Positions 1 through 10,100 of a stretch of 57,043 nt of DNA are shown piece after piece. The notes below the pieces were generated by a model, which did not search any database, was not told where the DNA came from, and saw nothing but the letters and a program-made list of their open reading frames with translations. A program made the position numbers and the translations under genes. This stretch comes from Polyangium aurulentum (GTDB lineage Bacteria > Myxococcota_A > Polyangia > Polyangiales > Polyangiaceae): assembly GCA_945875545.1 (NCBI GenBank), contig CAMCKZ010000010.1:1-57043 (forward strand). The letters run 5' to 3'. Numbering within the stretch: position 1 is the first letter of the stretch; each line of letters opens with the position of its first letter.

Positions 1-104
1 GCGGGCGGACGGCCCGTACGCATTTTGCGCGCGTAGGTCGCGACCAAACCTTTCATCGGCGGGAAAGTCCTCGCGCCCCCCCGAATACCGTGCGAATCTG
101 CTGG

Positions 105-124
105 GTTCCCGCCGCCGCGGGAAC
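105..124. repeat. Perfect 8-bp stem palindrome (dispersed-repeat type)
   Basis: The arms GTTCCCGC and GCGGGAAC pair perfectly around a four-base loop. The wider context (TGGGTTCCCGC ... GCGGGAACGACG) resembles the dispersed intergenic palindromes of many proteobacterial genomes, which carry a TTCCCGC/GCGGGAA core. It could also work as a terminator, but no T-run follows on either strand. Confidence 0.5.
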
Positions 125-174
125 GACGAATCGGGGCGCAGACGCGCGCCTACGTGCCGCGAGCGTTCGTCCAC

Positions 175-206
175 TTTTGATGAACGTTTTTCCTATTTTG
201 ATGAAC
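175..206. repeat. 11-bp direct repeat with 21-bp period
   Basis: TTTTGATGAAC occurs at 175-185 and again at 196-206. The start-to-start distance of 21 bp is two helical turns, as in tandem operator sites bound by dimeric regulators. No promoter or target gene can be assigned with confidence. Confidence 0.4.
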
Positions 207-286
207 ACCCGCGTTTCGAGCGCCGGGCGGGGCCGTGACGCGACTGGAACGCGCCGCGCTCTCCCGGCGTACAAAAGCGGAAGGGA

Positions 287-329
287 CCCATCCTCTCCCA
301 TTTTGCTCCGCAGAATGGGAGAGGATGGG
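287..329. repeat. Perfect 16-bp stem inverted repeat
   Basis: The 16-base arms at 287-302 (CCCATCCTCTCCCATT) and 314-329 are exact reverse complements with an 11-base loop. There is no T-run on either side, so a dispersed palindromic repeat seems likelier than a classical terminator. The CTCTCCC/GGGAGAG core is typical of repeat families scattered between proteobacterial genes. Confidence 0.6.
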
Positions 330-448
330 GTTACCTCCGCCTGCGAACCGCCGCCCACGGGGCGATAGCCCTCGCGCGGGGCCGGCCAGCCCGACGACCG
401 CGACCACCGCGACCACCGAGGCCACCTACCGACACCACGGAAAATGAG

Positions 449-521
449 AGCGGGACACGGGATTCGAACCCGTGACATTCAGCATGGGAAGCTGACACTC
501 TACCAACTGAGTTAGTCCCGC
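449..521 (-). tRNA. tRNA-Gly (anticodon CCC)
   Basis: On the minus strand the 73-nt sequence folds as a complete cloverleaf. The acceptor is GCGGGAC/GTCCCGC with discriminator T, the D stem ACTC/GAGT, the anticodon stem TCAGC/GCTGA with loop TTCCCAT (anticodon CCC), and the T stem ACGGG/CCCGT with loop TTCGAAT. The 3' CCA is not encoded. It decodes GGG glycine codons. Confidence 0.97.
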
Positions 522-646
522 AGAGTGCTGCTGGAATACGACGCCTGCGAAGCGGTGTCAATCGAGACCGGCGCAGCGCGCGTTGCTCATCGCGAAGAGC
601 TTCGACGACCGTGGGCGCTCGGTGCGAATCGGGTTAGATCGGAGCC

Positions 647-2536
647 GTGAGCTACCTCGTTCTTGCCCGAAAGTACCGGCCCCAAACCTTCGCGGACCTC
701 GTGGGTCAAGAGCACGTGGCGATGACCCTCGGCAACGCCCTTGAGAGTGGTCGCGTGGCCCATGCCTTTCTGTTCACAGGCGTTCGCGGCGTGGGAAAAA
801 CCACGAGCGCACGTCTTTTGGCGAAAGCGTTGAACTGCCTCGGCCCCGACGGAAAGGCCACGGGCCCGGCCCGCGAACCATGCAATCAATGTGCAGCATG
901 CACGGAGATTTCGCAAGGCTCGGACCTCGACGTGCAGGAGATCGACGGCGCCAGTTACAACGGTGTCGACGAGGTTCGTCGCCTGCAAGAGGGCCTCGCG
1001 TTTCGTCCTGCCCGCGACCGCTTCAAACTGTTCATCGTCGACGAAGTTCACATGCTCTCGAACGCGGCGTGGAACGCGTTTCTCAAGACCCTTGAAGAGC
1101 CTCCGCCGCACGTCAAATTCATCTTCGCCACCACCGAAGTTCACAAAGTTCCGATCACGATCTTGAGCCGGTGCCAGCGCTACGACTTCAAGCTTATTTC
1201 CGCGTCAATGGTGGGCAAGCGCCTCGGCGAAGTGCTCGCGGCCGAAGGCATTGAGGCCGAGGCTGGGGCCGTCGCGATTCTTTCGCGCGAGGCCTCCGGG
1301 TCCATGCGCGACGCGATGAGTTTGCTCGATCAAGTGGTCGCGTACGCGGGCACCAATCTCAAAGAGACCGACGTCGCGCGGGTGCTCGGCGTCGCCGACC
1401 GCACAGTGCTTCACGAACTTTCCGCGGCGGTCCTCGATGGCCACGCAGACACATGCCTCACCATCGTGCACAGTTTGGCGAACGAGGGTTACGACATCGC
1501 GCAGGTGTGCCGCGATTTTCTCCGGCAGCTGCGAAACCTCGTGATTGCGCGGGTCGCCGGGGCTGCTGCCAAGACCCTCCTCGACCTTCCGAGCGACGAA
1601 CTCGCGGACGTTCAAGCGAGTGCGGCGCGCCACGACACCGACGATCTCACGCGCTGTTACCAAGGCTTTTCAAAGTCCTTCGACGACATCGTTCGCTCCC
1701 CGTCGGCGCGCGCAGCCCTGGAAATCGCGCTCATTCGCCTGGCCCGCCGGCCCCCGCTTTTGCCCCTCGACGACCTCCTCCAACGGCTCGGAGACTTGGA
1801 ACGCAGGCTCGGGGGCGCGCCTTCGCGCGGGGGTCCACCTCGCGGCCCATCGCCATCATCCAGTGCGCATATTCGCAACGAAAACGCCGGTGCCGGCGCG
1901 TTCAACGACGGACCGCCGCGCTTCGAAATTGTGCCCGGAGGCCGCGCGTTGTCGCACTTCGACGGACCCCTCGCCGTGGCTGCGCCCTCCGTCCACGAGC
2001 GTCCGCACCTTCACGCGGTTCCGGGTCCCGAGGTAGCCGCGGTCGTCGCCGCGCCCGCTCCCGTCGTAGCCCCGCCGCCGCCCGCGCCAAGCCGCGCGCC
2101 CGTCTCCGCACAACCCGCCGCGCCCGTCTCCGCGCCCGCGCCGCGAAGCCGCTCCGAAGAGTGGCCCGCGGTGGTCGACGACCTGCGCCGCGAGGCCCCG
2201 GCGATCGCCGCTATTTACGAACACGCGCTTGACGTCAGCGAGGGAAAACCCGGTCTCACCGTGGCGATTTCACCAGGCGATTTCCTCGCTGAACGCGCGC
2301 TTCAAGCCTTGTCGGTTCAGGCTCTCGAGGCCGCGGTCAAGCGCGTTCTTGGCCCGTCCGCGACGGTGACTATTTTGCTCGAAACCCACGCGGGCGAGAC
2401 CCTCGCCGCAAGGGCCGAACGGGCCCGCGTCGACCGGGCGCAAGAGGCCCGCGACGCCATCACAAACGACCCGGCAGTGCGAGGCCTCGTCGAGAGATTT
2501 GGGGCCACCGTGCGCGACGTCAAGCCGCCCAGCTAG
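647..2536 (+). CDS. dnaX: DNA polymerase III subunit gamma/tau
   Basis: Clamp-loader ATPase of the replicative polymerase, 629 aa. The AAA+ domain has Walker A GVRGVGKT (45-52), a zinc-binding set C64/C79/C82/C85, Walker B ending DEVH (about 132-135), sensor-1 region ATTE (161-164) and the SRC arginine-finger motif (175-177). Residues from about 380 to 510 are a Pro/Ala-rich linker, followed by a tau-type C-terminal domain, so this is the full tau form. The start is GTG at 647, with GGAG four bases upstream. It heads a dnaX-ybaB-recR series, an order found in many bacteria. One TGYA-N3-TRCA site lies at 892 in the zinc module. Confidence 0.97.
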   Translation: MSYLVLARKYRPQTFADLVGQEHVAMTLGNALESGRVAHAFLFTGVRGVGKTTSARLLAKALNCLGPDGKATGPAREPCNQCAACTEISQGSDLDVQEIDGASYNGVDEVRRLQEGLAFRPARDRFKLFIVDEVHMLSNAAWNAFLKTLEEPPPHVKFIFATTEVHKVPITILSRCQRYDFKLISASMVGKRLGEVLAAEGIEAEAGAVAILSREASGSMRDAMSLLDQVVAYAGTNLKETDVARVLGVADRTVLHELSAAVLDGHADTCLTIVHSLANEGYDIAQVCRDFLRQLRNLVIARVAGAAAKTLLDLPSDELADVQASAARHDTDDLTRCYQGFSKSFDDIVRSPSARAALEIALIRLARRPPLLPLDDLLQRLGDLERRLGGAPSRGGPPRGPSPSSSAHIRNENAGAGAFNDGPPRFEIVPGGRALSHFDGPLAVAAPSVHERPHLHAVPGPEVAAVVAAPAPVVAPPPPAPSRAPVSAQPAAPVSAPAPRSRSEEWPAVVDDLRREAPAIAAIYEHALDVSEGKPGLTVAISPGDFLAERALQALSVQALEAAVKRVLGPSATVTILLETHAGETLAARAERARVDRAQEARDAITNDPAVRGLVERFGATVRDVKPPS

Positions 2537-2541
2537 GCGCA

Positions 2542-2566
2542 ACATACGCGGGACTCCGCTGTATGT
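2542..2566 (+). terminator. Hairpin just after dnaX
   Basis: ACATACGCGG pairs with CCGC-T-GTATGT: ten base pairs with one bulged T and a GACT loop, starting five bases after the dnaX stop. No T-run follows, so it may reduce read-through into ybaB or stabilise the dnaX mRNA end rather than end transcription fully. Confidence 0.4.
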
Positions 2567-2715
2567 GTGACGTCTGCCATCATCCACGCATCGCGCGCTT
2601 GCGAAAGCGTCCCCTCGCGATTGCCCAGGTGCTCTTCGTGTGGGTCCCTCTTTTTTTCGAGGAAACACCAAGCGAAAAGGTGCCCTGCCGTGCATTCACT
2701 GTTACCGATGAAGGC

Positions 2716-3036
2716 ATGATGGGCCGCTCCGGTGGAATGAACGAGGCGATGCGCCAGGCTGCAAGGCTTCAGCGCAAAATTGAGCAAGTGCGCGCGGAGG
2801 TCAAAACGGTCGAGGTCACTTTCTCCACCGTTGGAGATAAGGCGCGCGCCGTGGTCACCTGCGACGGCCGCATCAAGCACCTCGCCCTCGACGCGGAATT
2901 CGTCCAGGCCGAGGGTCTCGAATTCGCCCTCGACGCCCTCGTCGCGGCCATCAACGGTGCCCTCGACGAAGGTGAAAAAACCGTCGATGCGGAGGTCTCG
3001 AAGGCCACGGGCGGTCTCAAGCTGCCCGGCATGTAA
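2716..3036 (+). CDS. ybaB: YbaB/EbfC nucleoid-associated protein
   Basis: Small DNA-binding protein of the YbaB/EbfC family, 106 aa, the usual size. The N-terminus MMGRSGGMNEAMRQAARLQ matches the family (Gly-rich start then amphipathic helix), followed by the core strands and a C-terminal ATGGLKLPGM close to the family end. The frame is open upstream to 2563, but that extension has no family similarity. ATG at 2716 or 2719 follows GAAGG and is preferred. It sits between dnaX and recR, two bases before the recR GTG, suggesting translational coupling. Confidence 0.93.
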   Translation: MMGRSGGMNEAMRQAARLQRKIEQVRAEVKTVEVTFSTVGDKARAVVTCDGRIKHLALDAEFVQAEGLEFALDALVAAINGALDEGEKTVDAEVSKATGGLKLPGM

Positions 3037-3038
3037 CC

Positions 3039-3647
3039 GTGCGTATTGCCTCGCTCGAGAGACTCCAGCGGCTGCTAACGAAGCTGCCCGGGGTCGGCGA
3101 AAAAACGGCGCTTCGCTACATTCTCAAGGTCTTGGAACGCGACGCATCCCTCGCCCGCGACCTCGGCGCTGAGCTGTCGGCGTTGCCCGATCGCATCGGC
3201 GCGTGCGTTCGCTGCGGCCACCTGGCGGAGAAGACCGGCGGCGATTTGCAACTATGTGCAATCTGCAACGACACACGCCGAGACCCAACGATTCTATGTG
3301 TGGTGGCGCGCGTTCCCGACGTGCTCGCATTTGAACGGGCGGGTTCCTTTCGTGGCCGTTACCACGTGCTCGGGTGCCTGCTTTCGCCCCTCGACGGCAT
3401 TGGTCCCCATGAACTCGGAATCGATCGCATCCTCGCGCGCGCCCGCGACGAAGGCATTCGCGAGGTCGTCGTGGCCACGCCGCCGACGGTCGATGGTGAA
3501 GCCACAGCCCTGCTTCTTAAGCGCGAATTCGAAGCGTCCGGCGTGGCGGTCACGCGCATTGCGAGCGGCGTTCCCCACGGCGGCGATCTTGAATTCACCG
3601 ATCCCATCACCCTCGGCCGCGCCCTCGCTGGCCGCCGCGCCCTCTGA
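3039..3647 (+). CDS. recR: Recombination mediator protein RecR
   Basis: RecFOR-pathway protein for gap repair, 202 aa (family about 200). Visible parts are the N-terminal helix-hairpin-helix region with LPGVGEKTA (about 16-24), a four-cysteine zinc finger C56-x2-C59 / C73-x2-C76, and a Toprim domain from about residue 85. The start is GTG, two bases after the ybaB stop. A TGYA-N3-TRCA site at 3257 falls across the second CxxC of the zinc finger, using the rare GCA codon. Confidence 0.97.
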   Translation: MRIASLERLQRLLTKLPGVGEKTALRYILKVLERDASLARDLGAELSALPDRIGACVRCGHLAEKTGGDLQLCAICNDTRRDPTILCVVARVPDVLAFERAGSFRGRYHVLGCLLSPLDGIGPHELGIDRILARARDEGIREVVVATPPTVDGEATALLLKREFEASGVAVTRIASGVPHGGDLEFTDPITLGRALAGRRAL

Positions 3648-3702
3648 ATCCCCTTGCTCGCATTGCCCACGCCCGACACGCTCGACCCGAGAGACTGACC
3701 CC

Positions 3703-4089
3703 ATGAAACACGCGATCATTTCCACCACCGAAGCGCCCGCCGCCATCGGCCCTTACAACCAAGCGATTCGCGCCGGAAACCTCCTCTTCGTATCGGGGCA
3801 AATTCCTCTCGATCCCGCCACGGGTCAAATCGTCGCCGGCGACATCGTGGCGCAGACCGAGCGCGTTCTGGACAACCTCGGGGCCATCTTGCGGGCGGCC
3901 GGCACAAGCTACGCCAAGGTCGTGCGCACCACGGTTTTTCTCACGGACCTCGGAAACTTCGCCAAAGTAAACGAGTGCTACGCGCAGCGTTTCAGCGAAA
4001 TGGCGCCGGCCCGCGCCACCGTCGAAGTCAGCAAACTTCCTCGCGATTCGATGGTTGAAATCGACTGCGTCGCCATCATCGAAGACTGA
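3703..4089 (+). CDS. ridA: RidA family enamine/imine deaminase
   Basis: 128-aa protein of the RidA (YjgF/YER057c/UK114) family, which hydrolyses reactive 2-aminoacrylate-type imines. Family features are IGPYNQAI near residue 16, SGQIPLDPATG, the helix AGTSYAKVVRTTVFL, and the ARATVEVSKLP segment holding the conserved arginine. The open frame extends upstream through recR, but ATG 3703 gives the family length. It lies 55 bp after recR and faces the end of the giant gene. Confidence 0.95.
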   Translation: MKHAIISTTEAPAAIGPYNQAIRAGNLLFVSGQIPLDPATGQIVAGDIVAQTERVLDNLGAILRAAGTSYAKVVRTTVFLTDLGNFAKVNECYAQRFSEMAPARATVEVSKLPRDSMVEIDCVAIIED

Positions 4090-4120
4090 CGCGTACACGC
4101 AGTAATACTGCGTGTACGCG
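4090..4120. terminator. Perfect 15-bp palindrome between convergent genes
   Basis: The arms CGCGTACACGCAGTA and TACTGCGTGTACGCG are exact reverse complements around one A. It starts at the base after the ridA stop and lies 16 bp from the stop of the giant minus-strand gene. The position suggests a bidirectional terminator. There are no T-runs and the one-base loop is unfavourable for RNA, so a protein-binding palindrome is also possible. Confidence 0.5.
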
Positions 4121-4135
4121 ACGGCATACCCGACT

Positions 4136-7100
4136 CTACCCGGCCCGAGCGACCTCATCGGCGAGCCCTTGAAACTCGCTCGCCTTGTCGAACTCGCCCT
4201 GGTCTTCGAAGGCGCGCGCGAGGAGGCGCAGGGCTTCGCTTCGGCGAACGTCGGTCGTCTCTGTGAGAGGCAATTTGGCGAGAGCTTGAAGCATCGTCAA
4301 GCTCGCTTCAGCCTCGCCGAGTTCGCCGAGTGTGGTCGCCAGATCCCGCAGCACCGCCGCCGACGCGGGCTCGATGCGGTGGGCTTCCGTGAGGTGACGC
4401 TTCGCGCGCTCGACGTCCCATTGTTGGCGCGCGATGCCCGCAAGCTCCGTGTGAAGAAGAACCCGCTCCGCACCGGAACCCGCGAGATTGAGCGTCGCTT
4501 CCAAGCACTCGCGCGCCTCATCGCTGCGGCCATCGGCACCGAGCTGTTGCGCGAATTCCACCGCCAGCGCGACATTTTCGCCGTCCACGCGCAGCGCCAA
4601 CTCCAGCAAATCTACAGACCGTTCGTTGCCCGAGGCTGCGAGCACGCGCCCCACGACATTGCGTGCATCTTGCACCCTTCCCTGCCCGCGCAGGCGCTCG
4701 GTTCGCTCGCGAAGAAAGTTCAAGGCGTCGTCGGGACGAGCATCGCGAATGAGGGCCGCGTAGAGAAGCTCTTCGACCTCGGGCGCTTCGATGACGACGC
4801 GGCGCCAGACCTCGAGGGCACGATCGAGGAGCCACCCTTCGCCGGAACCTTCGGCGGCCCGGGCGAGCTCTGCGAACGCCGCGGGCGTCGGCGCGCGATC
4901 CACCTCGGCCTCAAGAACCTCGACGACGACCTCCCACCGGCCCAACGCCCGGCCTAGGCGCACGATAGACGGCCCGATACGGCCATCACCGGGGGCAGCA
5001 AGCGAGCGCGCGCGTTCGAGGCGCTCCAAGGCCCCGTAGGGGTCCGCCAAGCGCAGTTCGAGGGTGCCCGCGGTTTCCAGCAAAAGACCCACGGCATCGT
5101 CTACGTCGCCCGCGGAACACGCGGAATCCACGGCGATTTCCAGGGTTTCCGCAAGCCACGCGTCGTCCCCGGATGACGCGCCGAGTTCGCGCACCGCGGC
5201 CAGGGCCTCCGCGCGGCGTGCGCCGGTTTCAAGGGCGCGCCGGAGAGCATCTTTGGCGCGGGCAGCATCGTTGAGCTTCGCCGAAACCACCGCGGCCAGC
5301 TCCAAGAAAAGCCCTGCGCGCACTTCAGGAGAATCCATGTAGACTGCATGGGCTTCCAAAGCCGAGGCCACGCCGTCGAAGTCGCCGAGGGCTGCGAGGG
5401 CCCGCCGCTGCTTCGCCTGCACCCCGGTGTCCGAAGGCTCGATCAGGAGCAGTTGTTCGTAGGCTCGACCCGCCTCGGACCACGCGTCGACGGCTTCGGC
5501 GCGGGCCGCATGCGAACGCCAGAGCGCCAGTTGCACGGTGACGTCGAAGGAGGCTTCAGCCCCGCGCGCCGACCATTCAAGCACGCTGCGCACGTCGCCT
5601 GTGGACTCGGCAAACACCACGCGTGCCGCAAAATAGTCAGCAGTTTCATCCACTTGCGACCACGCTTGAAGCACCCGCTCGCACAACGCATGGTCGCGCA
5701 GGGCCTCGCCCGCGACCGCCAAGCATCGGTGAAAACAAGCGATGCGCGCGTCGTCGTCGGACTCGAGGCCCGCGCGCGTGAGCAGCACGTCGACGAGTTC
5801 GGCGCTTGGCCCTTGCGCGCGCAACGCATTTTCGAGCCCCCTGAGCCACGCGAATTCATGGGGCTGCGCCTTCGCCGCGGCCCGAAAAAGTTGAAGTCTC
5901 TCGGCGTCGTCGAGGCGCGAGCCATCGCTCGAAGCGAGGAGAAACGCGAACCGCGAAAGCCCAACTTCTTCCGCCTGCTCCGCGCGCATCATCGTGAGCA
6001 ATGTGCCCGTCGCTGCGCGGGCATCGGGCGTTCGCTTGAGCACGGACGCAAACAATTGAAAGGCCTCGTCGTGAAAAGCGTCGATCGCCGCCGCACCAAG
6101 GGCTGCCAGCAGAACGGCCTCGGGCGCCTCTTCGAGGTCGTCCATCAAGAGCGCGAGGTCCATCAGAGCCTCGACTTTTGAGCCGGCGTCGGTGGCCCTG
6201 TCTACGGCGCGATTTTTGAGCCCGATGCGTGCCGCGCGATCGCCACGAAGCCTGTAAATACCCTCCAATATGTCTCGCACGCGCTCGAATACCGAATCGG
6301 CCCCGAGGCATGCGAGGAGCACCGGCTCAAGCTCCGAAATCGTGCGTGGACAATCCTCAAGGGCGCCTTCGATGGCGTCGACAACGAGGGACGAATCTGC
6401 ACCCATTGCATGCCGCACGAGCGCCAGTCTCGCCGATCGCTCGCCGCGCGCCTCACCGCTCAAAACCGGCAGACTGCGGTCCATCGCCGCCGCCAACTCG
6501 AAAGGCTCACCGGCGGCCTCGAGGGCCTGCACCAAGAGCTCAAGAATCGACCCCGGGTCATCATCATCGCCCGCCCCGGCCTCAAGGCCCGCTTCATCGG
6601 CCCGGCGCAGGCAAGGGAGCGCCAACGCCGGGCGATGGAGGTTCACCAAAAGAAGACGACCACGCCTTGCGGAAGCACGCGCCGCCACCATTGGCTCCAA
6701 CGCCTCGGTTTCGACGCGGCCAAGAGCCGCCACGTAAGCCTCCAGAAATTCCTCTCCGAACATCGGAAGACGGTCTTCGAGAGTGCCTTGGAAGGGGTCG
6801 TTTTCCGGCTCGCCCTCAAGGGCCACAAGCCACGCCCGCCCGGCTTCTTCGCCGCGCTGCAAACCCCACGCAAGCTCAGCAAATTGCCTCGCGCTTTGAA
6901 CGCGCTCTGGGCCGTCCAAGTGCTCCGTAGCCCACGCCAAGAGCTGCCAATGGGCGTCGTCGCGGCCAGGCCCATCGGCGGACTCGACATGCGAAATGGC
7001 GTCGGCGATGAAGCGGCGATTGGCCGTCGCGAGCTGCACCACGCGGTCGTAGCGCACTGAGTTCGGCACCGCGCGGCAGGCGTCGATTGCGGCACCGAAT

Positions 7101-10100
7101 GCCCCATCGCTGTCGCTCAGCGGACCCTCGAGAACCCGTGATCGCTCATCGTGAAATGCCGCCGTCGCCGCCGGTTCGAACGACAATTCCGCCGCCGCCT
7201 CAAGCTCGCGGGCGAGGTCGTCGTGGCGTGTTCCGGCGCGAAGAACCTCCAACATAAGCGCCCCCAAACGCCCACGCGGCGCGCCTGCATCGATGGCCCG
7301 TTGAAGAATAGTGAAGCTCTCTTCAAGACCCGACTCGGTCTTCATCAAGAGCTGCGCGAGCTCCAAAGCATCGGCCTCAAGGTCATCGCCGGCCCAGGAC
7401 CGCGCATCGAGGAGGCGAGGCAAGAGCTGTCGCAAGCGATTGATATCATTACTGTTTCTTGCGAGGTCGACGGCCATCGCGAGGTCACTTTCGGCCTCGC
7501 CCTCTTCAAGAACCAACGACAGAAGCTCGAGAGCTCCCGCTGAATCTTCGAGTTCGTCGCGGGCAACGCCCACGGCGCGGCGCAGGCACGTGAGGCGAAG
7601 TTCCGTGTCGAGGGTGGAGTCTGCGCGACGGCGCAACGCGCGCACGTTGGCCGCCCAATCCGCCAAGATCATCGAGAGTTCTTCGGCCCGTTCGTGGAGC
7701 GCATCGTCGGCGTTGGCTTCGGCCGTGGCCGCCTCAAGAACGGAGAGAGCGCGCCGAGGATCGCCCGCGTCTTCGTCGAGAATCGTGACGAGAGCCAAGA
7801 CCGCGTCGCGGCGTTCCCACACTTCAAATTCGCGAAGCGTGTCCTCGAGACTGCCCGCGAGCACGCCCCAATCTTCACGCGAAGAGGCGAACTCGCCGAT
7901 GAGCGCGCGAAGCTCCGTGGACGTGGGATCTCCTGCAAATGCCCTCATGAGCGCCGTTCGACCCAGGGTTTCATTCGTCGGATGCGTGCGCTCGTGACGG
8001 GCGAGGGCCAGCCACCGGTGCGCCGCGTCGGCCTTCGTCGACTCGAGTTCCGCGCGAACCTGAAGGAGCCGCGCCCGGACCGCTCCGTCTTCGGCGACGA
8101 GAAGGCTGTCGCACTCTTCAACGACGCGCATGCGAACGCGATCGTCGTGAAGCAGGCGATCAAGAACCGCGAGCGCATCGGTGCGCGACGGACCTTGCTT
8201 GGCGTCGTCGCGAAGCCAATGGGTCAGCGGGTCGACGAGGTCTTCCGGCGCGTCGAGGTGGTCGAGAGCCACGCCCGCGAGGCGGCTTCGTACACGGTAC
8301 TTTTCGTCGCGATCCGTGGCAAGATCCAGGCGACGCGCGAGCAGATCAAACAGCGAGCGCCACTCTTTGAGGTCGGTGTAAACCCGTTCGAGGGCCGCCA
8401 CCGCACCGAGGTCGAAGTCGCTCACATCGAGAGCTTCTTCGTACGTCACCCGGGCTCGGAGAACGTTTCCGTCGAGCTGTTCTTCGAGGTCGGCCAAGGC
8501 GAGAAGTCGCTCCAGGCGAGGGCCCGCCTCGAGGGCTGTCTCCATGCGTTCGCGGTGCATGCCGACGCGAACCGCGAGGAGGCCTTGGCCCGCGAGAAGG
8601 TCGTCGATTTTCTGGAAGTGGTGGTCCTTCAGCGCGGGATTGGACCGAAAGGCGCGCAGGAGAAATTCCAAGGCATCTGCATGCCGTGCATTCTCGAGAA
8701 ACGTTAGGCCCGCGCGCTCGCAAAGCTTGGCCGTTGCCTCGTCATCGAAGCTTTGCGTTCGAAGCCACACGGCCAGCGCGTCGGCGGCTGCAAGCTTCGC
8801 GTCGTCGCCGGTGAGCCCCATGACGCTCGCGAGCGAGGAGGCGTTAGAAGGATCGACAGCGAGGATCGACACCCAGAGCGCGACCATCGATGCGGGCGCA
8901 TCTCCGCGCGCAATCCTCGCGACCGCGAGGGCCTCAAGAATGTCGAGTTCGGGCTCGTCGCTTCCCTTGCGTTGAAGGTCGAGGGCCGCCACGAGCGCGT
9001 CTGCGTTTTCGCGGGCGCGGGCCGAGACTTCCAGGTGCCTCGCGAGCACAAGAAACTCGGATTTCGTGCAGAGCGTGCTGTCAAGCAAATTCGTTACCGC
9101 GGCGGGAATACGCTCGTCGGACGCGGCAATTTGCACGACTTCGTCGAGGTACCCGAGGGCCGTATTTCGGTCCCCGAGCCAGTCGGCCGCCGCGTGCATC
9201 GACAACAGCAGAGACGCAACCCGCGCATCGGTAGAAAGCTCCGCACCGCGAATCATCTCTTCGAGGCGCAAGAAATCAGCGCCCCTCTTCTGAAGCGAAA
9301 GGCGCGAACGAAGGTCTTCAAGAAGAGCCCCGTCGGCGCTCAGTTCGAGGGCCCGAAAGAGGCACGACACGGCATCTTCTTCGCGCCCCGCAAGGCCATC
9401 AAGAACCCGCAACCGTTGCGTTTCAAGGCGAAAAGTCTGCGCCCGAACTTGTTGGGAAGGCTGCGCAGAATTTGGCGTGAAATCCTGCAAACGGTCGAGC
9501 GCGGCGAGAATTATTTCGGGCTGGCGCGAAGCGTGCGCGTGCTCCAAACGGGTCTCGAGCAACGCCTGCGACGGCCCGTCGACCTCGAGCAAAACGTCGT
9601 TCCACGCGAGCAGGCTTTCCGCATCTACGGTATCGCCCTCGCCGAGCGAACTTCCCAAGCGGGCCACGAGCCGTTTGACCCGGGCGTTGGCGTTCACGAG
9701 GCGCGCCGAGACGGCTTCGACAACACGCGGAATCGATTCCAACGACCGCGCGAGCCTCACAATTTCCTGAAAATCTTCAGGCAAATCCAACACGCCTGCA
9801 TTCGCAAAGGCACCGAGGCGCAGCGACAACCCACGCGGTGCATCGCCCATCGTGTCTTCGGCCACAAGGGCCGCACGTCGAAGAAATTCGGCGGACTTCT
9901 CTGAGCTCAACGCCGACGCCGCACTGGCCTCGAGCACGGCCACGAGAAGGCCCGGGTCGTCGCTGGTCTGCCCAAAACGCTCGAGCAAAAGTGCGGCAGC
10001 CTGGGGTCTGCTTTGCGGAAACTCGAGGAGCTTTTGCATCAACGAGACGGCGTCGCGATTCGTGCCGTCGTCCCCGATCGCGAGTTCCCCGGCCTCGAAC

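Larger units (their letters stand above)
1..448. other. Non-coding region upstream of tRNA-Gly
   Basis: No convincing gene lies here. Short open frames on both strands read through palindromes and have no family features. The stretch holds two perfect hairpins (105-124 and 287-329) and an 11-bp direct repeat (175-206), listed separately. A possible minus-strand start (ATG at 56-54, reading MKGLVATYARKMRTG off the left edge) has only a weak GAGG upstream and cannot be judged from 56 bases. Confidence 0.6.

Noticed and set aside
1-56. Possible minus-strand gene start at 56
   Set aside because: Only 18 codons are visible and the ribosome-binding site is weak; it cannot be told from chance.
522-646. 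Signal recognition particle RNA near dnaX
   Set aside because: The gene often lies near dnaX, but neither this gap nor 2537-2715 has the GGAAGCAGC-type core.
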